Source: Caenorhabditis elegans (Eukaryota > Nematoda > Chromadorea > Rhabditida > Rhabditidae). Taken from it: a stretch of DNA of 64,000 bases. Positions 37,301 through 48,899 of the stretch are shown here, piece after piece. Both the position numbers and the translations under genes were made by a program. The stretch spans positions 1,550,001 through 1,614,000 of the forward strand of contig NC_003279.8 of assembly GCF_000002985.6 (NCBI RefSeq), written 5' to 3'. The notes under the pieces are model-generated. The model did no database searches. It was not told where the DNA came from and saw only the letters and a program-made list of their open reading frames with translations. Positions within the stretch are counted from its first letter, which is position 1. Each line of letters starts with the position of its first letter.

Positions 37301-40300
37301 TTTTATGAAACTTTGGGAATTTAAGTTATCAACCATGATCTTTCATTTGACAATTGTCACAAAAGTTTTTGACCGCCCCAAGTGAAAAAAAATCCGTCAA
37401 AAAAATTTTTTTTGGTTGGTCATCAAAAAATCTTCGAAAAAAATTTTTGCCGAAAATTCTTGATTTTTCATATAAAAATGATGTAACCAAGTGTAAACTA
37501 TTTTTTACACATAAAATTCATTTGAGTTTGGAATTTGAATCTCAAGAAATATTCAAAAAACTCAAAAAATATCCGAAAAAATTATATTTTCTATTATCAT
37601 TTTAGTGTATCGAACTAAACTGATGTGTTTTGTATGTGTAAAAATAGTTTACACTTGGTTACATCATTTTTGTAGGAAAAATCTAGAATTTTCGACAAAA
37701 AATTTTTTCGAAGATTTTTTGACGACCAAGCAAAAAAAATTTTTTGGACGGATTTTTTTTCCAAACTTTTGTCGTTTTCTAATAATGTATTCTAAACAAA
37801 GCAAAATCCGCACACAAACCTCAATTCAAAGCTGAAAAGAACCGAAATCTGAAAAATGCCTGAAAAAATTGGCTCCGAGTTAGGCCACTTGGGGTGGTCA
37901 AAAACTTTTGTGACAATTGTCAAATGAAAGATCATGGTTGATAACATTAATTCCCAAAGTTTCATAAAAATCGATTTGCAGCGAACAAAGTTATGATTTT
38001 TGACCCGGAATTTGTTTGGAGACCTAATAGTATCAAATTTTTTGCAAACCAATTCAAGATTTCACTTCTGTGCAAAAAAAAAACACTTCTGTGCAACTAA
38101 GCATTTTCTTTCATGATTGAAAATTTCTATCCCACCTTTTTCCATGACAAGCTAGCTTTTTTCCAGTATATTTACAGTTTATGAGCTGAAAGCGTTCTTT
38201 GCACCATTAAATCTAAAATCTAAAAGCATTCCATCTCAATTTGTCGGTAGCTCCCCCCCCCCCCCAGTCTGTCTGCATGCCTGCGTCTCCTCGCCCAATT
38301 TCTGTCTCTCTTGTACGTGCCCTCCCGTTTGATAAAATAATCGTCTCATTTTTTTCTCCTATTTTCCGTCTGATAAAAACGACGAGCACAAAATAACTAC
38401 TGGTTTTCAAGTTTTCAATATAATGCCTACAAAAGACTATTCTGAAATACGGTAACGCAGATTTTTTTCAAAATTACGGCCTAACAGAGGCCTAAAAATT
38501 TTTTTAGGCCTGAATTTTTTTCTTGCTACAAAATTGTGTAATTACTTGGGCAATTTATTCAAAAACTTTTTGAATAAGAACAAATTTTTCTTGAATATAG
38601 GCTATCTTCTTGTTAATTAATTAGTTTTTTTTGCAGCCGAACATTCAAAGCATTAATATTGGGACAAATTCTATCACTATGCTTATGCGGAACGGGTGTC
38701 TCTAGTCAATTATTGGTTAATCAAAATGTCAATGCACCAGCTGGTAAGTTTTGGGATTTTTGGCTTGAAATAATTTCTGGAAACTTTTGTAGTACAGATT
38801 TTTTAAATAACTAAATTGAAAATTCCTTCAAAAGTTACGTAAGAAGTCATGTAAGTATACATTTTAAAGGTGGAGTAGCGCCAGTGGGAAAACTGTTAAG
38901 AACCACACCTATGGTCCCAAAATGACCAAATATTGTAATAAAACTTTCAATAATTTTTTGAACATTTTTTATTTACTGTCAAAAAGTGACAATTACTCAG
39001 TTTTTGCCACCCATAATTTTGGAAGTCGACCAAAAAAAATTGTTTTCCTACATTTTTTATACTTTAATTTTGTTTTAATTATTTGTATTAAAACATTGTA
39101 GGGGTCGGAACATGCGACATTGCTTTGGATTTCCTCAAAAGCTCATAGTTTTCAAAATTTTGGCAATTTGTCTAAACTTTGACCCGAAGTTATGAAAAAT
39201 CTGAAATTTTTTAGAGTGTTTTATTATGATATTTGGTCGTTTTGGATCATTATAAGTGTATTTAAACGAAATCCCCACTGGCGCTACTCCACCTTTACGG
39301 ATAAGTTTAGCAGGAAATTGACATTTTCTAAGAAATTTTCGAATGGATATTCAAAATTTCTAGGAAATTTTTTGGCGGTTTCTTGAATTGACGCATGGTC
39401 AAATACAGCTAAAAAATTTAAAATTTAAAATTTAAAATTTAACGTGCAATATTTCAGCCCAAGCTTTCTCCAACTACTTCCTTCTCTGTTTCGTGTATTG
39501 TATCTCGCTAGCGTGTAAAAATGATGAAAACGGTTTGGTAGTTGTGCTTCGGAAACGAGGATGGAGGTATCTGATATTGGCGATTATTGATGTTGAAGCA
39601 AATTACATGATCGTCAAAGCATATCAGTACACAAATTTGACATCTGTACAGGTAATTTTTTTTTGAAAAATTGTTTAAAATAAATTTTTGAAGTTAAATA
39701 TTAGATATTTTCAGTTATTAGACTGTGCAACTATTCCGACAGTTCTCTTCCTTTCCTGGTTGTTTTTATCGGTTAGGTATTTGGCTTCACATATTCTTGG
39801 TGGGTTTTTACGATTTGAAAAAAAAAATTTAAATAAAAAAGTAAAAATTTCTGAGAAAGCTAAAACTCTGTTGACAAATATTTGCCACTTTACAAAAAAA
39901 AAGTAAAAAACTTTTTTTAGAAAGCTTTGAACTCTGTTGGCAAATATTGCCTTTTGCCTTACTATTAGCAAGATTATCGAAAAACGTTAATGAATTTCAT
40001 AATTGAAAAAATTACTTTTTAAAGGGGGTTTAAAGATTATATTACCGTGCAAATAACAATTTTTCAAGAACTTTTGCCACTTGGCAAAAATAATGGAAAA
40101 TGTTAATATTACCGGTACAGAGAGTGTAGATAGTTAGATAGTGACAGACATCCGGGACCCAATGGGGCGGGGCGCGCGGAAGAGACGATTTGTGTCGTTT
40201 TACGAAATGATGACAACGAGTAGCTTCAGTGGGGAAATTGCTTTAAAACACTCCTATGGTATCAAAATGATCAAATATCATTATAAAAAAATTCAAAAAA

Positions 40301-43300
40301 ATTTTCTAAAATTTTTTTGATAATTAGAAAATTCTCAGATTGCATCAAATTCCATTTTGATTTACCGCCAAGAATTGGATGTTCGATGGAGCGCGCTTGC
40401 ATGAATTTATTATCAAATTTGCAAATTTCCACTAAAATTACACAAAAAACATGAAAAATAATTAATAACTCGAAGTTACAATTATGCAAGCGCGGCGCTC
40501 CATCGAATTGGAATTTGATGCAATTTTACAATTTTCAAAAAACCATATAAAACTTAGAACATTTTTTAAAAATATTTTTTTTTATAATGATATTTGGGCA
40601 TTGTGGTACCATAGGAGTGTTTTGAAGCAATTTCCCCAATTGCCGCACTGCTAAATCAGATAAAACATTTTTTCATATCTAAATTAGTTTCCATTTCAGG
40701 CGTAACAATCTGCATAATCGGTATCGCATGTGTCATTTGGGCGGATGCACTGGGTGACAAAGGAGCACTGGACGGTGGATCGAACAAAGTTCTCGGGGAT
40801 ATTCTGTGTCTAGCGGCGGCTGTAATGTATGCGATATGTAATGTAGCAGAGGAATTCCTTGTGAAACAGCACTCTAGAACAGAGTATCTCGGAATGCTTG
40901 GACTCTTTGGATGTATTGTTTCCGGTGTGCAGACGTAAGATTTTTTATTTTTTTTTTTTGCAAGGAGAAAAATGGAGAGATAGTTCGATTTTTGTGTTGT
41001 TAAGGGGACCTTCAATGACGTTTGTGTTATGGAATTTGATTGGTCAGAAATCTGTGATTGTTATGCATTAACTCATTGCCGATACTTTTCTCATAAATTT
41101 TTGATCTTTCCGTCAAAAATTTTCTTAATTTTTTATATTTTTATTTGTGCCAAATTTTTTTCTCAATAAAATTTGAGTTTACAGGTGTAAATTTTCTACA
41201 AAAATTTATATATATTTATTTATTTAAAATTTGAATTTCCCGCCGACATTTTTTCAGAAAATCTGAAGTTCCATCAAAAAAACATTTATCAGAGAATTTG
41301 AATCTCCCGCCAAAATTTTTTCTCAGAAATTTGAATTCCCGCAGAATTTTACTAAAGTACCCCGATCATATTCACACGTGGAGTCAGAAAATCCCATTTC
41401 GCTTTGATCTACAAAATATGCGGGAGTTGAGAAGCAGACATCTCATCTGATTTCGCATGGTTAAGAGCAATTTTTCTGGGAAAAAAATCCCGCTTTTTTG
41501 TAGATCAAACTGTAATGAGACAGCCTGACACCATGTGATATATCCACCCCACCTACTAAGCTTAAACTATATCCCCTCAAAAGAAGAAAAGTGAATTTTT
41601 TTTTCCAAAACTACAGTAATCCTACCGTACTGCTACAGTACCCCTACAGTACTACTAAAATTTGAATTCCCGCCGAAGTTATTCTCAGAAAAATTTGAAT
41701 TTCCGACCAAAAAAGTTTTCTCAGAAAATTTTTATTTGAAAATTTGAAGTTCCACCAAAATGTATCCCCTAGAAAATAAAATTTGGCAAACTAAAGTCAC
41801 GGTGTTCTGGCCTTCCTCATTGAATTTTTCGCGCTCCATTGACAATAGCCAGCCGGACAACGCGTGGGTAAGTCGAGTACTCCACACGGACAAATACATT
41901 AAGTTTTACAACTAAAATCGAGCCGCGACGCGACACGCAACGCGCCGTAAATCTACCCCAGATATGGCCGAGCCAAAATGGCCTAGTTCGGCAAAAACTC
42001 TTCCATTTAAATGTATGAGGGTAGCCAGAAATCCGTGAACATCTCATATAGGAACAACTATCACTAAAAAATTTAATTTTTTTTCAGAGCCGTATTCGAA
42101 CAAGAAGCCTTGTCGAAAATCGTGTGGGATGGGACTATTGTCTCCTATTTTGCGTTGTTCGCCTTTTCAATGTTCATATTCTACTCATTGGTTACTGTAG
42201 TTCTGCAGAAGACGTCCGCATTGATGTTCAATCTATCGACACTGACCGCCGATTTTTATTCGCTCTTGTTTGGAATCTTTATGTTTAAGGATACGGTAAA
42301 ATTTTTTTTAGAAGTTTATCAATTTGAAAATCAAGAAAACTTTGCAGTTCCACTACCTGTACTTTGTTTCATTCATCGTTTGCATAATCGGATCCGTAAT
42401 TTATTCAATGAAAGAGACACAAGTAAGTGCAAACTTTAAAACCATTTTTTTCTTATTTCTCAATAATTTTGTCATATAAATCATAGAAATTCAAAACGAC
42501 TAAAACAATTTCTAGGTTCGCGATGCGGATGAACCCCGACGAGTATGTCCGTGCCTTTTTGTGTGTTGCTGTTGTTGCGGGTGCTGTTTTGAGGAAGGAG
42601 ATAGTACCGAAGGATCCATTGATGTTAGTTTTTGAAAAAATATTTTCCTGATAATCAAGGAATACATTAATTTGCCAACCGGAATGAATTCCCCTCATTC
42701 AAATTCTTATACAGTTTTTGGAGTTAGTAAAGGCGGTGTAGTCGAATTTTTTTAATTGCTTTATTAGATTCAAAATTGTTTGAAAACACCGAATTTCATA
42801 ATGAAACTTCTTGAAAAAAAATTCTCTAAAAAACTATCTTTTTTGAAATCACTGTCAAATACTGAGTATACAATTTAATTATCTTGCGTTTTCAACTCGA
42901 TTTAGGTATTTTAAAATCGATGGACGGCGAGATTTATAATTTTTTAAAAACAAATCTCGCCGTCCATCGACTTTAAAATACCTAAATCGAGTTGAAAACG
43001 CATTACATTGTATACTCAAAATTTGACGGTGATTTCAAAACAAAAAGTTTCCAGCCGCTTGACAAGTCGGTCAAATTTCAAATTTTAACTAATTTTAGGC
43101 CATTTTTTGAGCCGTCATAACTTTTTTTTGAGAAGTTTTTAAAAAGTTTCATTATGAAATTCGATGTTTTCAGACAATTTTGAGTCTAATTAAGCAATAA
43201 AAAAAATTCCACTACACCACCTTTAAATTTTGCCACGTCGCTAAATAAGCACTAGTTTTATCAATTTTAAAACTTGGAAAAATCCAGAAAGAAAAATATG

Positions 43301-43453
43301 TTTTCTGGAAATTAAAATCAAATCCTTAATGATGTTTTGATTTTCCAGGTATCACCATCTCCAAATGAACGAATGCAGATGGGCCTGAACCCACGTGGCT
43401 CAATGAGCCCATGTCCTGTACACGGTGGAAGTCAGCAACTATCCCACTTATAG
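34329..43453 (+). CDS. SLC35F1/F2-like multi-pass transporter
   Basis: Eleven coding exons join in phase to 482 residues: 34329-34344, 35271-35413, 36167-36339, 38637-38743, 39458-39651, 39715-39799, 40700-40934, 42088-42295, 42348-42422, 42516-42623, 43349-43453. The first 53 residues come from a 16-nt exon (MGGER) and a polar exon. Exon 3 begins ATGACAAAC, so a shorter 429-residue form starting MTNCGAEST is possible. The hydrophobic core starts at TFKALILGQILSL and has about ten membrane segments, including WADALGDKG and the C-terminal EamA-like half. Then comes a cytosolic tail with an unusual Cys run (CPCLFVCCCCGCC) and a Ser/Pro end. SLC35F proteins are solute carriers of the drug/metabolite transporter superfamily; substrates are poorly known. 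The chromosomal name Y73E7A.3 is recalled, not verified. Confidence 0.88.
34440..34840. repeat. TTCTGAAGAAATTTGAATTC tandem repeat
   Basis: About eleven units of roughly 30 bp built on TTTCTGATGAAATTTGAATT and CCCGCCAAAAA. Looser copies are at 1-60, 41220-41340, 45290-45490 and 46840-47040. Open minus-strand frames here are periodicity artefacts. Confidence 0.85.
35651..35878. mobile_element. TACCGTAT-ended MITE with poly-G
   Basis: Ends TACCGTATATTCCCTATTAG and the inverted GGGTATATACGGTA. Inner C run at the left and a run of 14 G at about 35841-35854 near the right, complementary to each other. Same family as the 15695 element. Confidence 0.65.
36580..36766. repeat. CACGTGGTGCCAG palindromic repeat
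   Basis: Complete 187-bp copy from CACGTGGTGCCAGACTGTC to CTCTGACATAACGTG, in the transporter intron after exon 3. Confidence 0.9.
37243..38035. repeat. ~790-bp imperfect inverted repeat
   Basis: Left arm from TCTCCAAATAAGTTCTGGGT through TTGTTCGCTGCAAATCGATT and GACAATTGTCACAAAAGTTT. The right arm carries the complements and ends GTTTGGAGACCTAATA. Centre near 37555-37600. In the transporter intron before exon 4. Confidence 0.85.
38873..39293. repeat. GGTGGAGTAGCGCCAGTGG palindrome, intact
   Basis: From AAAGGTGGAGTAGCGCCAGT to ACTGGCGCTACTCCACCTTT. Intact relative of the interrupted copy at 18821. In the transporter intron after exon 4. Confidence 0.9.
40106..40650. repeat. GC-rich dispersed copy and adjoining palindrome
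   Basis: 40106-40208 is the second copy of the CATCCGGGACCCAATGGGG sequence seen at 24512. It is followed at 40215-40650 by a palindrome with CAGTGGGGAAATTGCTTTAA and its complement, and inner GGAGCGCGCTTGCATG / GCAAGCGCGGCGCTCC. Confidence 0.75.
41376..42037. repeat. CACGTGGAGTCAG palindrome and ~245-bp dispersed repeat
   Basis: The palindromic copy at 41376-41537 ends GACACCATGTG. A complete GTGTACTCC-family copy lies at 41803-42037, from ACGGTGTTCTGGCCTTCC to GCCAGAAATCCGTG. Both are in the transporter intron before exon 8. Confidence 0.85.
42731..43226. repeat. Palindrome of the TTTAAAGGTGGTGTAG family
   Basis: From AAAGGCGGTGTAGTCGAATT to ACTACACCACCTTTAAA, in the last transporter intron. 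It is shorter than other copies because the left arm lacks the AAGTTATGACGG portion. Confidence 0.9.
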
Positions 43454-43582
43454 TTTTTTGACTATTCCTTTCGAATTTCCTTTCAATTTGTTACGTGTTA
43501 CCAAGATTCACCTCTTTCCGTTCTTTTTTTTAAATATCAATTGGTTTGCATTGTTTCAAGTGCCCCCTGATTTCTGCTCCTT

Positions 43583-44338
43583 AATTCACTTATCTGTTTT
43601 CTCACGGGTTTAGGATATTTTTTCTGTTATTTTTTTTGACTATGGAATTATAAAGAAAATCGAATTTCAAAAAAGCATGTATTAGCCAATGTAAACGCGC
43701 TCCAATGATGATGTAGCCCACGTGGTATCAGAGTGTCTCTTTACGGCTTGATTTAAATACGTAGATCTACAAATTCACTTATCTGTTTTCTCACGGGTTT
43801 AGGATATTTTTTCTGTTATTTTTTTTGACTATGGAATTATAAAGAAAATCGAATTTCAAAAAAGCATGTATTAGCCAATGTAAACGCGCTCCAATGATGA
43901 TGTAGCCCACGTGGTATCAGAGTGTCTCTTTACGGCTTGATTTAAATACGTAGATCTACAAATTCACTTATCTGTTTTCTCACGGGTTTAGGATATTTTT
44001 TCTGTTATTTTTTTTGACTATGGAATTATAAAGAAAATCGAATTTCAAAAAAGCATGTATTAGCCAATGTAAACGCGCTCCAATGATGATGTAGCCCACG
44101 TGGTATCAGAGTGTCTCTTTACGGCTTGATTTAAATACGTAGATCTACAAATTCACTTATCTGTTTTCTCACGGGTTTAGGATATTTTTTCTGTTATTTT
44201 TTTTGACTATGGAATTATAAAGAAAATCGAATTTCAAAAAAGCATGTATTAGCCAATGTAAACGCGCTCCAATGATGATGTAGCCCACGTGGTATCAGAG
44301 TGTCTCTTTACGGCTTGATTTAAATACGTAGATCTACA
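43583..44338 (+). repeat. Four tandem copies of a 189-bp unit
   Basis: The unit begins AATTCACTTATCTG, contains GCATGTATTAGCCAATG and CCCACGTGGTATCAGAGTG, and ends GTAGATCTACA. Copies start at 43583, 43772, 43961 and 44150 and appear identical by eye. The first copy begins 130 bases after the transporter stop codon, so its 3' UTR runs into the array. Only the last copy continues into the rest of the palindromic repeat. Confidence 0.95.
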
Positions 44339-44599
44339 AAAAATGCGGGAATATTTTCCAGAAAAGTTGTGACGTCAGCACGATCTTAACCATGCGAAAT
44401 CAGATGAGATATCTGCCTCTCAACTCCCGCATTTTTTGTAGATCAAATCGAAATAAGACATTCTGACTCCACGTGGAGACGCATAGTTCTCAACTGACTA
44501 CGTATGGTTAAGAACGTGCTGACGTTACATTTTTTTGGCCTAAAAAGTCCCGCATTTTTTGTAGATCAAACCGTAGTGAGACAGCCTGGCACCGCGTGG
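44285..44599. repeat. Palindromic repeat and a joined partial copy
   Basis: A CACGTGGTATCAG copy spans 44286-44475 and shares its closing CACGTGG with a partial second copy running to 44599 (GGCACCGCGTGG). Convergent intergenic DNA follows to 44979, with a CCCCGCCGCCACCGCCGC block near 44750. Confidence 0.85.
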
Positions 44600-44979
44600 A
44601 TTAATAATTTTTTTAATTGTTTTTTCGCGGGCTTCTCAATAGAGCGCGATTTCCCAAGAGTAATAGGTTTATTATACTCAATCAATAATCATTGTTTCTA
44701 CAGAAAATACACAAGGACACAAAACATTTAGGGTTATTATCGATTTTTCCCCGCCGCCACCGCCGCTAAAAATCGAGATTTTGCGGTTCTTAGTGCAGGC
44801 GCGATGGGGAAAAAACTTTCAAAAGAAAAAAGTGAAAAATGAGATCTCAGACGGAATTTTTTACAGCAAAATTTCAGGACTAGAAAAGAAATCGGATGTG
44901 GACAAAAAAACTATTATAATTTGGCAAAATTTTAGAGGAATTGGAATTTGAGAGACAATTTTTTGTCATTTGTCATAAT

Positions 44980-46175
44980 TTATTTTCCAAATGGGAAGAA
45001 TCCCTTGACGGTCTCGAAGGCGCCGGTCGCCATAGTTTTCGCTTTTTCGACTTGCTCCGTGAGCCCGAGTTGGCCGATGAGACTGTCGTCCTCAGCGTTC
45101 ATTTCAGCGGCGATCTCCTCCGGAGTCTTGCGGGGTCCTGTAACGAAATCGACTGAGCAAATAATCATTATTATGTATTGGAACAATTTGAAGTACTCCT
45201 GCGTTTTTTTGAGCTTTTAGGAGCAAAAGAGCACATGATAGGTTACGATAGATTTTCAGGTATTTTCTGATTTTCGGGTTATTAAAAACAATTTTGAAAC
45301 TGGAACTTTTCGCCCAAACTTTTAAAAAGAAAATTTGAATTTCCAGCTAATATGTTTCATTTGAAAATTTGAAATTTCCGCAAAAAAGGATTTCTGAAAA
45401 AGTAGAGTTTCTGTCAAATACGTTTTTCACGAGCTTTTTCACGGACAAAAATTCTGCTAAAAATTTTAATTTCCCGCCAAAATTTCATCTATCAATTTTT
45501 GTATAAATTCTTTAACAAAAAATTTAAAAAATTAACAGAATGGGTCAGAGGATTGGACTTCAAATAATCTTAATTATGTTGAAATTGCGAACGCGCTCTA
45601 TCGAGAAAATGTTTTAAAAAATCGATGATTTTATTTGCCAAAACCAAAAATTCCATAATGACGTCACATGTGGTGTCAGGGTGTCTCATTTCGGCTTGAT
45701 CTAAGTTGATCTACAAAAAATGCGGGAGAAGAGACGCAGAGTTTTAAACTAATTTCACATGGTTAAGAACGTGCTGACGTCACATTTTTTGGTGCTAAAA
45801 ATTCCCGCAATTTTTGTAGATCAAACAGCAATGAGACAGCCTGGCGCCACGTGACGTCACTATTAGCTACGCGGCCGCAGAAACTCCTAGGCCACACCTA
45901 CCTCCAATACGTCCTTCAGTAAAATCCATAGCAACACCCTCTTCCTTCTTCTTAATAGCATACTTATCACGAATGCCCTGACGCATTTTTTCTCTCTCAT
46001 TCTCCATCTTCCGATGCTTCTCCTTACGCCGTTCCTCTTGCTCCAACCGAGCCGCAATCACTTCTGGATCCTCTCCAGTTTCCGTCTTCTCACCACCATC
46101 GTCCTTCATACCGAGACCGCCGGTCACCTCGCTCAGCTGATTTCCGACCATTTGTTTCATCAAAAAGCCCGCCAT
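44980..46175 (-). CDS. cpx-1: Complexin CPX-1
   Basis: Two coding exons, 46175-45902 and 45137-44980, join in phase (GGA split G/GA) to 143 residues. An acceptor TTTTGCAG lies 29 bases before the ATG. N-terminal region MAGFLMKQMVG; charged accessory and central helices at about 35-78, with KMRQGIRDKYAIKKKEE the conserved SNARE-binding helix; a linker; and a C-terminal amphipathic end (AFETVKGFFPFGK) that binds curved vesicle membrane. Complexin binds assembled SNARE complexes at synapses. In worms CPX-1 clamps spontaneous vesicle fusion and supports evoked release. It is convergent with the transporter gene. The intron (45138-45901) holds a CACATGTGGTGTCAG palindrome at 45666-45854 and short CCCGCCAAAA repeats. 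Confidence 0.97.
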
Positions 46176-46204
46176 TTTTCACGTTTTGTTTTGAGGGTTT
46201 CAAG

Positions 46205-47057
46205 CTGCAAAATTTGAGAAAATAACGTGAGAATTAAAATTTTGACATGAAAAAATCGGAAAAATTTTAATGGCCTAGTTTTTCTGATAACCTAGTCCAC
46301 ATGAAAATTTATAGTTACCTAGAAGAAACCCTAGTTTTTCATAACCTCCTAGACCGTCTAAAAATATTAATGGCCTAGTTTTCTATGATCTAGGCCACGT
46401 AGAAGATATTGATGGCCTAGTTTTCCAAAAAAACCTGTGTCACTTTGAAATTGATAATGATCTAGTTTTTGCAAACCTAGGCCGTTTTCAATGAAGTGCT
46501 GAATTTTTAGATGTCTTTATTGGGAAAACCCGAAAAACACAAAAACACGAAAAAGAGGAAGAAAACAGAGAAGGAGGAGGGAAAATTGATGGGGAAGAAA
46601 CGAAAAACGCAAAAAAAAAAAGAAAAATGAGAGGAAGTAAAAAGGAAATGGGACGTCTTGTGTGTGTGTGAATATGAAAATGTTTTTTTTTTCAACTTTT
46701 TCATTCAAAACACCTAAGGGAAGGTAATTAAGTGGACGGGGGCGTGACCGACCAATCAGGTATTCTGGCTGAAAATTTGGAGATTTTAAGTTCTAAATGA
46801 ATATTTTTTAAAAATTTTACAGAAAAGATTTTGATGGGAAATTAACTTTTTTGCAGAATATGTTTTAGCCAGAAATTCAAATTTTTAGCAGAATTTTTGG
46901 CGGGAAAGTCAACCTTTTCCAGAAAAAATTCAGCGGGAAATTAAATTTTTTGCAGAATTTTTTAAAGCCAGAAATTCAAGTTTTTAGCAGAATTATTGGT
47001 GGGAAATTCAAATTTTCTTAGATAAAACATTGGCGGAAAATTTTCTCAAAAAAAAAT
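46205..47057. promoter_or_regulatory. Immediate upstream region of cpx-1
   Basis: 46250-46490 has repeated CTAGTTTTCCAAAAA / GGCCTAG motifs. 46540-46665 is a long purine-rich tract (GAAAAAGAGGAAGAAAACAG and beyond) whose complement is a pyrimidine tract on the cpx-1 strand. A GTGTGTGTG run follows. A promoter is expected here from gene position; no core element is identified. 46840-47040 is CCCGCCAA-type repeat. Confidence 0.35.
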
Positions 47058-48363
47058 CACGGGGGCTGCCTTCCTCATTGAATTTTTCGCGCTCCATTGA
47101 CAATCGCCTGCCGGACAACGCGTGGGAAACTCGTGTACTCCACACGGACAAATACATTTAGTTTTACAACTGAAATCGAGCCGCGACGCGACACGCGACA
47201 CGCGCCGTAAATCTACCCCAAATATGGCCGAGCCAAAATGGCCTAGTTCGGCAAAAACTCTTCCATTTCAATTTATGGGGGAAGCCAGAAATCCGTGAAA
47301 AACGTATTTGACAGAAACTCTATTTTTTCAGAAATCATTTTTTGGCGGAAATTTCAAATTTTCAAAGAAAAAATTTCAGCGGGAAATTCAAATGTTCTTT
47401 TTAAAAGTTTGGCCTAAAAATTCTTCAAATTTCAAAAGCGTTTTTCATAACCCCCAAAATCAGAAAAAAAAAGAAAAATCTACCGTAACCTATCATGTGC
47501 TCTTTTGTTCCTCAAAAGCTCAAAAAACGCAAGAGTACTTCAAATTGTTCCAATTCAATGGACTACGGTAGAGCACACTTGCATTTTTCTCTTCATTTTT
47601 GGCTCCCCTCGCTGAAGCATTTCGGGCAAAAATTGAATACTCTGGGAGAGGCGAAGGGAAAGATTTTTTGCTTTTTTGGCGGCGGCCGCCTAGCGCCAAC
47701 TACATTCCCACCCATCAAAAACAAAAAAAAACACTTTTTTCTATTTTTTTGACGTCCTCCCAGCTGATTGATGCATTTTTGCGGCAAAATTTCTGGGTTT
47801 TTGAATCCATGGAATTCATAAATATATAAGGGTTAGGCTCCGCCCACTTACGAGAAAATGTTCATTTTATTTCAAAAAAATTAACCGTGCCCCTCACGTG
47901 GAGTCAGAGTGTCCCATTTTGGTTTGATCTACGTAGATCTACAAAAAATGCGGGAGAAAAGACGCAGAGTTCTCAACTGATTTCGCATGGTTAAGAACGT
48001 GCTGACGTCATATATTTTTTGGGCAAAAAAACCCCGCATTTTCTGTAGATCAAACTGTAATGGGACAGCCTGGAACCACGTGGTGCCCCTCAAAGATGCA
48101 TGGCGGAAAATTCAAATTTTCACAGAAAAAGTGTTCAGTTGGAAATTCTACCGTACTCCTCTTCCAATTTTGAGGTGCATAGAAGAAGTTGGGCACGGGT
48201 TTCTGGCTCGACCCCTCGGTGTATTTTGTGCAAACACCGTCACGCGCAAATGCATACACTTTTTCAACGCGCTGCGTGAAAATTCCTCTTGCGATTTCAA
48301 AAAAATTTTTCCCGCCATTTCAGTGTCCAATGGAGCGCGGGGTCGAGCCAGAACCTCGTGGTT
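47058..48363. repeat. Dispersed repeats upstream of cpx-1
   Basis: A GTGTACTCC-family copy at 47058-47300. A CACGTGGAGTCAG palindrome at 47896-48081. A smaller element at about 48195-48360 with inverted ends CGGGTTTCTGGCTCGACCCC and GGGGTCGAGCCAGAACCTCG. 47480-47830 is unique and has GGCGGCGGCCGCC. Confidence 0.75.
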
Positions 48364-48429
48364 GGGTTAGAAAGTACTTGAAATAATTTTTTTTGAGAAA
48401 AATTTAAAAAAAAAGAAAAATAAGTTGTC

Positions 48430-48800
48430 GGAATTTGCTCAAAAAAAGGAGAAAAAGGAATGGCGGAGCCGCCGCCGTCGCCACAAAAAAAGAGCAAATG
48501 CACATAGAGCAAAAACACGAAAAGAATGGAAAAAATGGGCGGAGCCTCGCAGCGGGGGGCTCACATGAGAGAGAAAAAGCTCGCGCCTCAAGGGACGCCA
48601 AATCGATGAGCGGGGGGCTCTCACGTCTTCTACTTTTTTTTTTGCTCGCTGCTGAGCACAGAGAAAAAGAGCACCTCCTTTTTGTGCATGTGTGCTTCGC
48701 GCTCCGTGAGCTCTGAATGAGTTATTCTTGCACGGGCAAATGCTCTTCAGGGGTGGGTAGGAAGAAGAGATGGGTAAAATGAAACAAGAAGAGCAAAGAA
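48430..48800. promoter_or_regulatory. G-rich unique island upstream of cpx-1
   Basis: Non-repetitive block with GGCGGAGCCGCCGCCGTCGC, GGCGGAGCCTCGCAGCGGGG and GAGCGGGGGGCTCTCACG, 2.3 kb upstream of cpx-1. Composition differs sharply from its surroundings. It could be a distal control element. No gene is recognised in any frame. Confidence 0.25.
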
Positions 48801-48899
48801 TTGTTTTCGAAATTTTTTTCTGGATAACTAATAGTTGTATTTCTCGCGACTAATGCATTACAAAACTAGAAAATACAATAAAAACTCGGGCCGCCAAAC

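Noticed and set aside
40656..41015. 119-codon minus-strand open frame
   Set aside because: It is the antisense of transporter exon 7 (40700-40934), whose plus-strand frame has correct splice sites and transporter sequence.
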